The notes beneath the pieces are model-generated. The model was not told the DNA's origin and did not search any database. It saw only the letters and a program-made list of their open reading frames with translations. A stretch of DNA of 64,000 bases from the NCBI GenBank assembly GCA_963930645.1, contig OZ005653.1, positions 115,040,259 through 115,104,258 of the forward strand. Direction: 5' to 3'. Source of the DNA: Salticus scenicus. Lineage: Eukaryota; Arthropoda; Arachnida; Araneae; Salticidae. A program made the translations under genes and the position numbers. Below, piece by piece: positions 24,186 through 36,460 of the stretch (the first letter of the stretch is position 1; each line of letters begins with the position of its first letter).

Positions 24186-26084
24186 TCAGCAATTATTTCA
24201 TTTTCGAGAAATAAAGTGTGAAAATTTAAGTAAGAGCATTTTTTGAACTTTATAGCTTGAAAATGATATATATTAAAAATTAAAAATAAAATATTTTTGG
24301 AAAATCAGAAAAAGGTTTTTACGGTTGTGGATCTTCTAAATGTGAAAACGGATTTTTAAAAAAATTACATATGGTAATGATTAATTTATTTAAAAAAAGT
24401 TTCGATAAACTAACATGGGAATAAACTACTGGTCAAATAGTTGAAGTATCCCCTCAAAGAAATTTTTCATTCTTTTCAAACTAACAACCATAAATAAAAA
24501 TGAATATTTAAGATTATTTCTTATAAGATTTAAAAGTTCAGAAAAATGCTCATATTTTTTACATCCATGCAGAAATAGCTTTAGTGCAAGGTTTTAACTT
24601 TTTCAGTGTGGCTTAAATATGTTAAAAATGTATTTTAATCTTTGAAATACATTATTCATGCACAAATAAAGATGAGTATTACGATTTTTTCTTGAAAGAT
24701 AATGAAAAATTGAGAGAAAACCCATGTAAATAATCTCTGAGTGCAGAAATGGCTTTAGTCCAGGATATAATTAATTTCTGTGTGGCGTAAATTTTGCACA
24801 TTAAAATAAAAAAAGATCTCAGAAATATTTCTTATGCCATATGCAATATGTTTATTTATTTATTTATTTATTATTATTCTTGTTATTGTTATTTTCAGAT
24901 TTTTTGCACTCATTCGAAAGGCGATAAAAATACATTTTATTTTTCTTTTAGTTTTCTCAAGAAGCTGTTTTGAAGACTGAAATCATTTCTGTACAAAGTA
25001 ATTCAAATGTAAATTAGAAAACTGAAAAGTAAAATCTGCGACGTTATCTCACTAATTTTAAATTGCGTACAACGATTATTTACTTGTTTATTTGTGAAAC
25101 CGAAGAGCTGCTGAGACATATTGGCTTAGTCATTGAACTAAATGTCACTACTCACGTATTCAAAAATCATATAATCTCTAACTTTTAATTGGTATTTTTC
25201 TGAGAATCTTCAACGCTTAGCGATGAATTATTGTCTAAAAAACAAAATTTACATTACATTCAATTAAAAAAGAGCTTTACTTATTACAAAGAAATAAATT
25301 ATTCTTCGCTTAAACTCTTAAAAGGTTTTTATTGAGTAGTAAAATGTTATGTTTTTAAAAATAATTACTTGAATAAATAAATATAAGTAAACATTTTCTA
25401 GATTATTTTATTTAAAAAAAAAAAAAAAAAAAAATAAGTAGCACTACAACATTATAGATAATTTCCTAATTAAATTTTTATTCTTTTATGCATAGTTTAT
25501 CATTAAACGAAAAACAAGTACGCAAAACACTTATGGTAAATTATTTTTATAAAAATGAATTTAAAAGAAATATTTCTGAAAATATTTTTCAATTTAAAGT
25601 CAAATATATTGTTTATTTATTATATGAAAGAAATCTGTTTAAAAAAGCATGTAAGGATAAAATTAAATTTCTTCAAAGAATACTGAGTAAAAAAAAAAAA
25701 TAATAATAATAATGTGAGTATGCAAGGATTCCTTCCGGAAGAGCTTTGAAATATAAGCGTTTATTATTTTTTTTTTGCTTTCCTATTCGAAAACAGATTT
25801 GAAGAAACTAAATTGATTAAAAAGTAAATAAATATTTCATTTTATTAGTACTTTCTTATTTGTTGTCTGCTTTAAATATTTTTAAATAGTAGAAAATTGG
25901 AAATCTATAGTTATATTTAAATTAAATAGCAAGATATGTTTTAATATCTTATTTTATATGCAGAATAGAATACTGAATTTCTTTAAAATAAATATTGAAA
26001 TATTTACATGAAACTTTATTTTAAATCAACATTTTTCTTTTATTGAGTCCGAAGTGCATTGCTCATAAATTCATATACTCACAA
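24186..26084. other. AT-rich DNA with a decayed ~176-bp duplication
   Basis: 'gcagaaatagctttagtgcaagg' near 24569 recurs as 'gcagaaatggctttagtccagg' near 24745, an old tandem pair of ~176 bp. Otherwise AT-rich with A-runs (25415-25433). No gene seen. Confidence 0.4.
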
Positions 26085-27589
26085 TCCTACTCAACAATTT
26101 AGCAAGATTTGCACACGACCAGTTTTTTTTTTTTTTTTTTTTTTTTCTATTTAAAAACTTATTTCTAAATAAATTTTTTTCAAAATTTGGGTACTTAAGA
26201 AACTGGGTCTTCCGCATTTTTTCAGTGGAGATTGGTTTAACACAACATTTAAGGGGCTGGTAATAAATTAAGAAAAATCAGTAACGTTTGTGATCACCCT
26301 GTATCATTAAATGAATGAAACGGTCTGTAACTTTAGGATATGTCAATATATAATACTGAGTCTATATAGACTCAGTACAGTCTGTGAATAAATTTGCGTG
26401 ACGATAGCATGTTAAATAACGGAGATTTAAGCATTCATTAAAAAAAGAAAAAAAAAAAAAAGCTTTTGAAACAATATACTGCTTTTGGAATACAAATATC
26501 TTAAATATCTCATAAAATGCGAGCATTTCTATTCAAAACGTTTTCACTGCAGATGCGCGAAATTTAGACAAAAAAAAAATATATATATATATATATATAT
26601 TATATAGGTTGAGAGCCGGATATATTGGGTAACTTTCAAAAGTTCATTTGAATACAGCAAAAATTAAGCAAATTGTCGGCAAAGGAATGAGCTAAATTTT
26701 AAGTATTTTTTTCAGAGTTGAAATTTCATTAGGGGTTTTTCATGTGCTGCGTAATTATTTTGAAAAACCGATTATTTTAACCACGCTCTAAAAGTACTTT
26801 TGTGTGAAAAACCCCTTATAAGCTTGTAACTCTAACATAATTACCTTTATTTACTAAGATTTGTGAGACCATGAGGATTTTTTCACGAACACGAACTTTT
26901 ACAAAGAGCTTAAAATAACTGAATCTTCACATTAATTTCGTGGCATGTGAAAAACCCCTTATGAAATTTCAACTGTGGAAAAACACTTAAAATCTAGGCA
27001 CGTTTTTTTGGCGACAATTTGCTTAATTTTCAGTCTATCCAAACGAACTTTTGACAATAATTGTCCAATATATCTCGCTTTCAATCTATGTAGTATTTTT
27101 TTTTTCTTTTTGCGCATGCGCAGTTAAAATGTTTTTCATAGAAATACTCATATTTCGTTAGATATTTAAGATATTTGCATTTATTTTCTTTCAAATTTTC
27201 TGAGAGTGGGGGTAATTTGCGTTTAAAACTCTGTATATTATAAATAAGAAACATGCCGATTTTTTTTTTTTTTACTTCTAAAATAAATTTATATTTCTCC
27301 GTTATTTCACATAAATTCATTCATAAATTGTACTAGGTCTATATTAACATAATGTAAATTTAGAGATCCTTTCGTTCATTTAATAGTACAGGGTGATCAG
27401 AAAAAAATACTGATTTGTTCATTTTATTACCGGCTTCCTAAATGTTCTCTTAAACCAATCTTAACTGAAAAACATGAGAAAGACACTGTTATTTATATAC
27501 TTCATGTTTCAAAACTTTTCATCGAGAGATAAGCTTTCAAATTGAGAAAAACTGGTCGTTTGCAAATCTAGCTAAATTATTGAGTAGGA
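26085..27589. repeat. 1.5-kb imperfect foldback (long inverted repeat)
   Basis: The outer arms match in reverse complement (tcctactcaacaatttagc at 26085 against gctaaattattgagtagga at 27571-27589). Matches continue inward in the right order: 'accagttttt', 'gtgatcaccctgta', 'caaatatcttaaatatct' with the 'gcgcat/gcgaa' block, 'gatatattgg', 'aaaagttcatttg', 'aattaagcaaattgtcg', and 'aaaaaccccttat' near the centre (about 26830). Arms are ~750 bp with indels. No coding sequence or clear target duplication. It could be a foldback transposon or an inverted duplication; transcripts would make long dsRNA. Confidence 0.7.
26354..26377. repeat. 24-bp perfect palindrome
   Basis: TACTGAGTCTAT followed at once by its complement, in the left arm of the 1.5-kb foldback. 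The right arm has only a diverged partner (ctaggtctatatt near 27335). Confidence 0.85.
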
Positions 27590-27697
27590 GCGCCTGAAGA
27601 GGAACTACAACATATTGTATGGGTTACTGCAATATGAGACTCAGTGAAATTAGGAGAAAAAGTGAAGATTTTCTAGTTTTGGAAATATGCTTTAGAA

Positions 27698-28513
27698 CAG
27701 CGGTCGCCATTCTTTTCAACTTCATGAACCACTAATTTCACAATTTCAACACCCACGGATCACTAAATTCATAATTTAAAATCCCGTTCACCAGCGTGAT
27801 TAATTATTAAACGTAAATATATTTCTAGAATAAAAATCACAAAATGTACTTTTATAAATATGATATACCTACTTAACAAAATATTACAAATGCTTGTTTA
27901 TTATTATTATTATTATTATTATCGTTAATAATATAAGAAAACCATAAATACTTATTTAATCATAAGCAATGCTTAAAGTTTAATCATAATAAAATAATTA
28001 AAGAAGACAAACTTAAACAACTCCTTTTTATTGCATATTATAAGAAACTCATACGAGAGATTGAACTACAGTGATAAACTGCTATTTATATAGGTCGATC
28101 TATATTTACTAAATTTAATATTAGGTATATTGTTATGAGAAATCATATTATTTACGTTTTATTGATACATTTGAAGAATTCAAACAAACTGATAAATTTA
28201 GAATAATTCTAGCTTCAGAACAGAAATTCAAAGTGATAGCTGTGCCTGATGCCTACAATTATAATTTTTCTGATAAAAGCTTTAAAAAATTTCAATTAAT
28301 TTATTCACTCATCCGGAAAATTCTGAAATCTAATTCTGTAAGTATGAGAGATTCAGAAATTACTGATGTTAAAATTAACTTCAGTTGATTAAAAAATAAA
28401 GAAATAAATAAAAATAAATAAATAAAATGAAAATGCCCAACATTTTTTTGCGGACTACCAAAATGTTTTCACGAACCATTAGTGGTCTACAGACCACCGG
28501 TGGGTGACCAGTG
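27698..28513. mobile_element. hAT-like element, ends weakly supported
   Basis: The left end is CAGCGGTCGCCATTC and the reverse complement of the right end is CACTGGTCACCCACC, about 11 of 15 in common. 'cgaaccattagtggtct' near the right end mirrors 'catgaaccacta' near the left. This CAGYGGT type is common for hAT. No 8-bp duplication is visible and no transposase is recognised, so it may be a decayed non-autonomous copy. Confidence 0.4.
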
Positions 28514-28643
28514 AATAAATGAACTGATAATGAAAGATATAGCGGAGAAGGATTTTTGGTTAACAATCTTCGATCTAAGAACTTCTGAGTCTGACATGCT
28601 GCAGTTTTACTTCTTTGTAATAAATGCAAAATTTAATTTTAGA

Positions 28644-28705
<62 letters not shown>

Positions 28706-29189
28706 GCATCAGAAGCAAATCGGAGAAGCTGTATCGCATCAATAAGAGAGTGAGAGAGAGAGAGAGCAAAAACCAAGGGACTAGTCCCTTTAAAATAACG
28801 AAGAGAAAAGAAAAATAAAAAATAAAACAAAAGAAAACAAAAAATAAAATATAAAGAAATAAAATAAAAAGAATTTTATATGTACATATTCATATATACA
28901 TGCATATTTACATACATATATACATATGCATATGCATATATATACATGCACACTCATATATACATACAGATAGATACAGACAGATTTAAGTACCATAACG
29001 AAGATAAAGAAAAAAAAATCTGGAGTGACTCCACTCGACTTTCCGAACATTGAGTAATTAACAGTTTTGTAGATAAAGTAAAGAAAGAGGAGTTGTTAAA
29101 CAAACAAAAGAGAGAAAACCATAATAGAGTGTTTGAGTATTTTTCTCCATCTATTACACGATGTTTTATTTAACGCTACTGAACTTTGA
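28514..29189. other. simple-sequence-rich stretch
   Basis: Contains (TA)n at about 28646-28701, (GA)n at 28748-28766, an A-rich tract with frequent aaataaaa, and a catatata/tacatgca microsatellite at 28880-28985. Open frames here are translations of the repeats. Confidence 0.7.
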
Positions 29190-30041
29190 GCCCATAGATC
29201 ATAATGATAAAGAGTTTTTCGTTGTGTCCCTGTAAAAACCTATAAATGCTAGATTCACCAAAATGCTTATAGTCAGTGCAACAGTGATTTATAATACTCA
29301 TATAGATTTTCAGCTCAATTCAATAAGGCGTTTAGATGCTATCGTACTTTTAAAAATTTAGTCCCATAGGCCATAATGATAAAGAATTTTTCTTTGTGTC
29401 CTGTAAAAAAACTGTAAGTGCTAGATTCACCAAAATCTATACAGTTAGTTCAACTGTGATCTATAACATGTGTACAAATTTTTTGCTTAAATTAATAAGG
29501 CGTTTAGACGCTATCATACTTTTAAAAATTTGGCCCCATAGGCATAATGATAAAGAATTTTTCTTTGTGTCCCTGTAAAAAAACTATAAGTGCTAGATTC
29601 TCCAAAATCTATACAGATTGAGTATTTGTGACCTATAACATGTGTATAAATTTTTTGCTCAATTGAATTAGGCGTTTAGATGCTATCGCACTTTTAAGAT
29701 TTTGCTCCCATAGGCCATAATGATAAAGAATTTTTCTTTGTGTCCCTGTAAAAAAACTATAAGTGCTAGATTCACCAAAATCTATAGGGTTCGTACTATG
29801 GTGACTTACAATATGCGTACCAACTTTCAGGTTAATCGAACAAAGCGTTTAGACGCTAGCGTGTTCACTCACAGACATACACACATACATACACACATAC
29901 ACACATACATCATCGTAAAAATAGTGAAAACGGACTCAGGGGACCTCAAAACGTATAGAAACATCAAAATCTCGAATTCGGATTTTTGACATGATTACAA
30001 TACTTTCCTCACTATAGTGTTCGGAAAGTAAAAAAAACTAG
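29190..30041 (+). mobile_element. Helentron-like element with 172-bp tandem repeats (copy e)
   Basis: Four modules start at about 29200, 29372, 29543 and 29716 (spacing 172, 171, 173), each opening 'cataatgataaag' and carrying 'tgtgtccctgtaaaaa'. These are diverged minus-oriented versions of the 173-bp module at 31-36 kb. A CA microsatellite (29870-29908) follows, then 'gacctcaaaacg' and a terminal hairpin TACTTTCC (30001-30008) with GGAAAGTA (30023-30030) and inner CACTATAGTG. Seven A's and CTAG|T (30038-30042) close it, a textbook Helitron-type 3' end. The 5' end is not found. Confidence 0.6.
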
Positions 30042-30980
30042 TCACACCGCTACGTCACAAGAACAACGGAAAATACTGCCTAAGGGGAGAGAAACGAGTT
30101 TTTCCCTTTTTAAGCTTCGTAAATAGTAATTTAGATTTTCTGATTTAAACTTATAGAAAGTCATAGATTCCGACGTATGAGTCGGTTTTGATTTCAGAAG
30201 GAATGACTAAAAATGAAGAAGGAGGATGGAAAAGTTGAAGCTGAGAATTATTCAAGAATTCATTGTGAAAGGAGGGAGAAAAGCAATGCGAGGCTGAGTC
30301 CTAAAATTCGATTTTTAGAATTAATTTTATAGGTGAGAGAGAAGAAATGAGGCATTTATTCTTTTTGTTGGTTTAATTTTAATTGAATTACAAGGTTGCG
30401 GTGAGTTAGTTGCAGTTTTAATAGCCTGTTAAATTGGGGAAAATTTCTCATTGAAAATACATGGTGACTTCCATTTAAGGAAAGAGAAAGAGAGTATTAA
30501 AAACAACAATTTTAGAAATGTTCATATTTTTTAAACTATTGAAGGCAAGAGTGGTACCATTAGAAAGAGCAAAGTTTTAACTAACATAAATTATGCAATA
30601 CATGTCTCCGATTTACACTTTTCTTGCCATATTAGTCTTTCATTCTAGAGTCAAAAACCCAAGTCTTGAGTGGATAAATGTCTGAAACGAAACTTCTGAG
30701 TTTAGTTTTAGATAAATCTGATCCTCATAAAAATTTCCCCTATCTAATACGCCCCAAAAAGCCTTCGCCTTCATTACAAATTTTGGGGACTCCCATCCTT
30801 GTAAACATTAAATGAATTTCGTAAAAACAAATGAATGTATTGTGTTCATACAGGTTATTAAGAGATTGGTAGTTTTCTCAAATATGCAAACGTCGCCCAT
30901 CATTTATTCTAACCTAACTACCATTAAGCTATAGATAACCATGTTTACGCTTTATTAATGATACAATATTTATGAATAAT
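30042..30980. other. intergenic DNA, nothing recognised
   Basis: Less AT-biased than most of the window at 30050-30330, with purine-rich stretches. No open frame above background, no clear repeat end. Confidence 0.4.
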
Positions 30981-33536
30981 TGCCGAAACGTCAGTGGAGG
31001 CCCTCTGTTGAGACTCAAAACGGTTTTGGGCTGTGTCTGTCTGTCTGTCTGTCTGTCGCGCGATAGCGGCCGCAAAAAAAGCGCTATTGACTTGAAATTT
31101 GGTACACATGTTCACGAGCCCCACGAAATCAGCTGTATAGTTTTTGGTATGTATTCCATTTGTAGTTCGTATACAGGGACACGCCAAAGTTTTTCTTATC
31201 ATACGGCCTATGAGAGGAATTTGTATGTATCGCGATAACGGCCGCAAAACTAGCGCTATTGACTTGAAATTTGGTACACATATTCATGAGCCCAACGGAA
31301 TTAGCTGTACAGTTTTAGGTGTGTATTCCATTTGTACTTCGTGTACAGGGACACGCCAAAGTTTTTCTTATCATTACGGCCTAAGGGAGGAATTTGTATG
31401 TATCGCGATAGCCACCACAAAAATCAAGCTATTGACTTCCAATTTTTGCCGAAACGTCAGTGGAGGACCTCTGTTGAGACTCAAAATGATTTTGTGTTCC
31501 GTTTGTCCGTCTGTCTGTCTGTCGTGCGATAGCGGCCGCAAATATCACGTTATTGACTTGAAACTTGGTACACATGTTCATGATCCCCACGAAATTAGCT
31601 GTATAGTTTTGGATGTGCATTCCATTTGTAGTTCGTGTACAGGGACACGCCAAAGTGTTTTTATCATTATGGCCTATGGGAAGAATTTGTATGTACCGCA
31701 ATAGCGGTCGCAAAAATTCTCCGATTGACTTGCAGATTGACACATATATTCAGGCTCGGTATAGAAATAGCTAGTTATTTTTTTAGGTCTATACTTTTTA
31801 TGGATTGTATACAGGGACACGCCAAAATACTTCACATTACGGCGTATGAGGTGAATTGCATTTAAACGCATTTTAACATCTTTACTTTGCAATCAAGAAA
31901 ATTAAACTAGCGTACGTGAGTAAGATGTTTAAACTTATGTTGTTTGGAGAAAATATGTGCTCTTAAGCTTTCTAATTAGAGGACCTTACAAAAGTGTTCT
32001 GACAATGTCACGTAGTCATCCAAACGATGTTAAATTTGGAACAATTATTAATTTTAAACGCAAAGTAAGCTGAATAGTTTTTACTGGTGTATACAATGTT
32101 TATGGTTCGTTTACAGAGACACGCAAAAGAATTTTGTAGCATTAGAGCCTATGGACAAATTTTTATTTAAGCGCGCACTTTAATGCGTTTATGCTGAATT
32201 GAACTTAATAAAATTAACATACATTATAAAGATGCTTAAAATTATGTTTACTCTTAAAAAAGGTTATGTATAGACTAAATAATTTATGGGACCACACAAA
32301 ATAATTCCGAGTATGTACTGTAATCATCCAAATGATGTCAAATTAGTTTGAAAAATTAATGAGTTATAATTAATTAGGTTTATTCTTATTATTGGCGTTT
32401 ATAATGACTGTGGCTACTTTTCCGGGATACATAAAATAATTTGGTACTATCACGGTCTATAGTCGATATTTCTTAAAAGTTTATTTTAACATGGTTACAA
32501 CCCATCAAATATAATGAAATTTTATTAGAATTTTAAAAGCATGTTTTCCTGTTGATAATTGTAGGCATAGAATTGGAAATTAGTTTAAAGGTTACGCAAA
32601 ATATTTCCGATATGCTATGTAATTTTTTTTGTATGAAATTTGGTAGTTATGAAATTTGGTATTTATGAATTTCAGGTAAATAATACAGGACCGTCGTTTA
32701 TTAAGAATACACATTGTTGCGTACTTGGGGTCCGTAAGTTGTCAGAGAATGAAAGGCGAAACTTGCAAAAATTCAGTGATGTATTCACAGAAAGTTCCAG
32801 AAAAATACAGGTCTATAAACCAAGTATCAGCATCAATTCAACCAGTAAACACAGCTTAAACAACAACCGTTAACAGCAAAACAACAGTACAAACTGTTTA
32901 GCAATAACACATAAAGAAAGTCTCATCTAAAGAGGCTCAAAGCAAAGCAAGCATTTGACGAAACTGACAGAGATCTGTGACTGACCGCCTTTTCGAAAAA
33001 ATGCTCCTTTTATACTTTTCTATCGAACACAGACTGTTCTGGAAAATTCTCGAATCTCATAATGAGATTAGAGCTTCCATATTTGGTATATCCCTAATAA
33101 GGATTTTATCGCCAAGGTCGCCAAAAAAATCGCCAAGGAGGGAAACAGTCGCCAAATTTGGCGCCAAATCCATTTCTTCCCTTATTGGAGCTTTTTTAAG
33201 TGTTTTTAAGAGAAAATTAGGTTATTTTAACGCTAAAACGACTAGAAATGCACAAAGTTTGCATTTTATTAACTTTACTAACCCTCTTTGAAAGAATTGA
33301 TACAAAAATAAATGCAATTATTTACAATTCCGTAAGACTTTACATGATATACAAATAGGTATACAAAGAGAGATACAGCGAGGGGTTGAGGGGGGCTCAG
33401 GAAAGTACCTGATTATTGTAACAAGTCGATCGAACCAATATATACGATTATATAATAAGGTATAAAAAAAAATGACCTATTGAATAATGTCTGATGTAAA
33501 TAGGACGTTGAGGCTCCTGATCTGCAGATCCACTAG
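30981..33536 (+). repeat. macrosatellite unit A (173-bp modules plus tail)
   Basis: Begins 'ttgccgaaacgtcagtggag' with a (GTCT)n leader and cgcgatagcggccgc. Module copies with 'gtacacat', 'gtacagggacacgcc' and 'cattacggcctatggg' follow; a second leader sits at 31447. Decayed ~300-bp modules then run to about 32640, followed by an AT-rich tail, a GC-richer promoter-like block (32940-33190) and the closing 'ctgatctgcagatccactag'. It is followed directly by unit B in the same order. No protein function is proposed: open frames of up to 186 codons pass through the modules in several frames and on both strands. Confidence 0.7.
32990..33180 (+). promoter_or_regulatory. promoter-like block: TATA plus TCGCCAA cluster
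   Basis: A TATA-like 'ccttttatac' is followed by four TCGCCAA motifs and a perfect TTTGGCGCCAAA palindrome, which fits the E2F consensus. The block is conserved in unit B (35920-36085; palindrome altered to TTTTGCGCCAAA). That it acts as a promoter is inference; it may be an old LTR segment. Confidence 0.3.
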
Positions 33537-36460
33537 TTGCCGAAACGTCAGTGGAGGCCCTCTGTTGAGACTCAAAACGGTTTTGGGCTGTGTCTGTCTG
33601 TCTGTCCGTCTGTCTGTCTGTCTGTCTGTCTGTCGCGCGATAGCGGCCGCAAAAATAGCACTATTGACTTGAAATTTGGTACACATATTCATGAGCCGCA
33701 CGAAATCAGCTGTATAGTTTTTGGTATGTATTCCATTTGTAGTTCGTATACAGGGACACGCCAAAGTTTTTCTTATCATTACGGCCTACGGGAGGAATTT
33801 GTATGTATCGCGATAGTGGCCACAAAAATCAAGCTATTGACTTGCAATTTAGTACACGTGCTCATGTGCCCCACGAAATCAGCTGTTTAGTTTTGGGTGG
33901 GTATTCCATTTGTAATTCGTGTACAGGGACACGCCAAAGTTTTTCTTATCATTACGGCCTATGGGAGGAATTTGTATGTACCGCGATAGCGGCCACAAAA
34001 ATCACGCTATTGACTTGCAATTTGGTACACATGTTCATGCGCCCAACGGAATCAGCTGTATAGTTTTAGGTGTGTATTCCATTTGTAGTTCGTGTACAGG
34101 GACACGCCAAAGATTTTCTATCATTACGGCCTATGGGAAGAATCTGTATGTACCGCGATAGCCGCCGCAAAAATCAAGCTATTGACTTCCAATTTTTGCC
34201 GAAACGTCAGTGGAGGCTCTCTGTTGAGACTCAAAATGATTTTGGGTTCCGTCTGTCTGTCCGTCTGCCTGTCTGTCTGTCGTGCGATAGTGGCCGCAAA
34301 AATCTCGCTATTGACTTGAAATTTTGTACCCATGTTCATGATCCCCACGAAATTAGCTGTATAGTTTTGGGTGTGCATTCCATTTGTAGTTCGTGTACAG
34401 GGACACGCCAAAGTTTTCTTTATGATTACGGCCTATGGGAAGGATTTGTATGTACCGCGATAGCGGCCCCCAAAATAACGCTATTGACTTGCAATTTTGT
34501 ACACATATGCATTAGCCCAACGGAATTAGCTGTATAGTGTTAGGTGTGTATTCCATTTATTGTTCGTGTACAGGGACACGCAAATTTTTTCCTATCCTTA
34601 CGGCGTATGGGAAGAATTTGTATGTACCGCAATAGCGGCCGCAAAAATCCTTCGATTGACTTGCAAATTAACGCACACGTTCCAGCTTTGCATATAAGTA
34701 GCTGTATAATTTTTACTGCTATATTTTTTATAAACTGTGTACAGGGACACGCCAAAATTCTTAACATTACGGCGTATGGGGTGAATTTCGTTTAAACGCA
34801 TTTTAATATCATTACTTTGCAATGAAGAAAATGAAACTAGAGGACGTGAGTAAGATGCTTAAACTTACGTTGTTTGAAGAAAATATGTGCTCTTAAGCTT
34901 TCTAATTATTGTACAGGACCTTACAAAAGTGTTCTGACAATGTCACTTAGTCATCCAAACGATGTTAAATTTGGAACAATTATTAATTTTAAATGCAAAA
35001 TAAGCTGAATAGTTTTTACTGGTGTATAGAATGTTTATGGTTCGTTTACAAAGACACACGAAAGAATTTCGTAACATTAGAGCCTATGGAAAAATTTTTA
35101 ATTTAAGTGCGCACTTTAATGCGTTTATGCTGAATTGAACTTAATAAAGTTAACATACATTATAAAGATGCTTAAAATCATGTTTTCTCTTAAAAAAAGT
35201 TATGCATAGACTAAATAATTTATGGGACCACACAAAATAATTCCGAGTATGTACTGTAATCATCCAAATGAGGTCAAATTAGTTTGAAAAATTAATGAGT
35301 TATAATTAATTTGGTTTATTCTTATTATTGGCGTTTATAATGACTGCGGCTACTTTTCCGGGGTACATAAAGGGATTTCGTACTATTACGGTCTATAGTC
35401 GGAATTTCTTAAAAGTGTATTTTAACATGGTTACACCCCATAAAATATAATGAAATTTTATTAGAATTTTAAAAGCATGTTTTCCTGTTGAAAATTGTGG
35501 GCATAGAATTGATAATTAGTTTAAAGGTTACGCAAAATATTTCCGATATGCTATGTAATTTTTTTTTGTATGAAATTTGGTATTTATGAATTTCAGGGAA
35601 ATAATACAAGACGATCGTTTATTAGGAATACATATTGTTGCGTTCTTAAGGGTTCGTAAGTTGTCCGAGAATGAAAGGTGAAACTTGCAAAAATTCAGTG
35701 ATTTATTCACAGAAAGTTCCATCAAAATACAGGTCTATAAACCAAGTATCAGCTTCAATTCAACCAGTAAACACAGCTTAAACAGCAGCCGTTAACAGCA
35801 AAACAACAGTACAAACAGTTTAGCAATAACACATAACGCAAGTCGCATTGAAAGAGGCTCAAGCATTTGACGAAACTGACACAGATCTGTGAGATTGGCC
35901 GCCTTGGCTAAAAAAAGGCTCCTTTTATACTATTCTACCGTACACAGACTGTATTATCGTATCTCATCAGCCAATGAGATTAGAGCTTCCATATTTGGTA
36001 TATCCCTAATAAGGATTTTCTCGCCAAGGTCGCCAAAAAAATCGCCAATGAGGGAAACAGTCGCCAAATTTTGCGCCAAATCCATTTCTTCCCTTATATG
36101 GTGCTTTTTAATGCGTTTTTAAAGGAAAATTAGGCTATTTTAACGCTAAAACGACTAGAAATGCACAAAATTAGCATTTTATCGATTTACTAAGCCTCTT
36201 TGAAAAAGTTTATACAAAAATAAATGCAATTATTTACAATTCCGTAACACTTTATATGATATACAAATAGGTATACAAAGAGATAGAGCGGGGGGTTGAG
36301 GGGGGCTGCCGCCCCCCTCAGGAATGTATCTGATTATGGTAATAAGTCGATCGAATCAATATATACTATTATATAATAAGGAATAAGTAAAAATAACCTA
36401 TTGAAAAATGTCTGATGCAAATTGGACGTTGAGGCTCCTGATCTGCAGATCCACTAGTTC
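33537..36460 (+). repeat. macrosatellite unit B
   Basis: Same order as unit A, offset 2557 bp at the first leader and 2750 bp at the second (34197), because B has at least one extra module. Module starts at 33666, 33839, 34012 and 34184 give a period of 173 bp. The tail repeats the TATA-like, TCGCCAA-cluster and 'gttgagggggg' blocks and ends with the same 'ctgatctgcagatccactag'. The 10-bp GC stem at 36297-36320 is intact here but collapsed by 11 nt in unit A (about 33385-33400). Confidence 0.7.

Noticed and set aside
30180..30330. Possible exon with 'ataggtgagag' donor in purine-rich DNA
   Set aside because: No sustained open frame, acceptor or homologous protein; not supportable.
31144..31704. 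186-codon plus-strand frame and its neighbours as genes
   Set aside because: They run through tandem 173-bp modules, overlap open frames on both strands, and repeat the same peptide in shifted phases; no protein family recognised.
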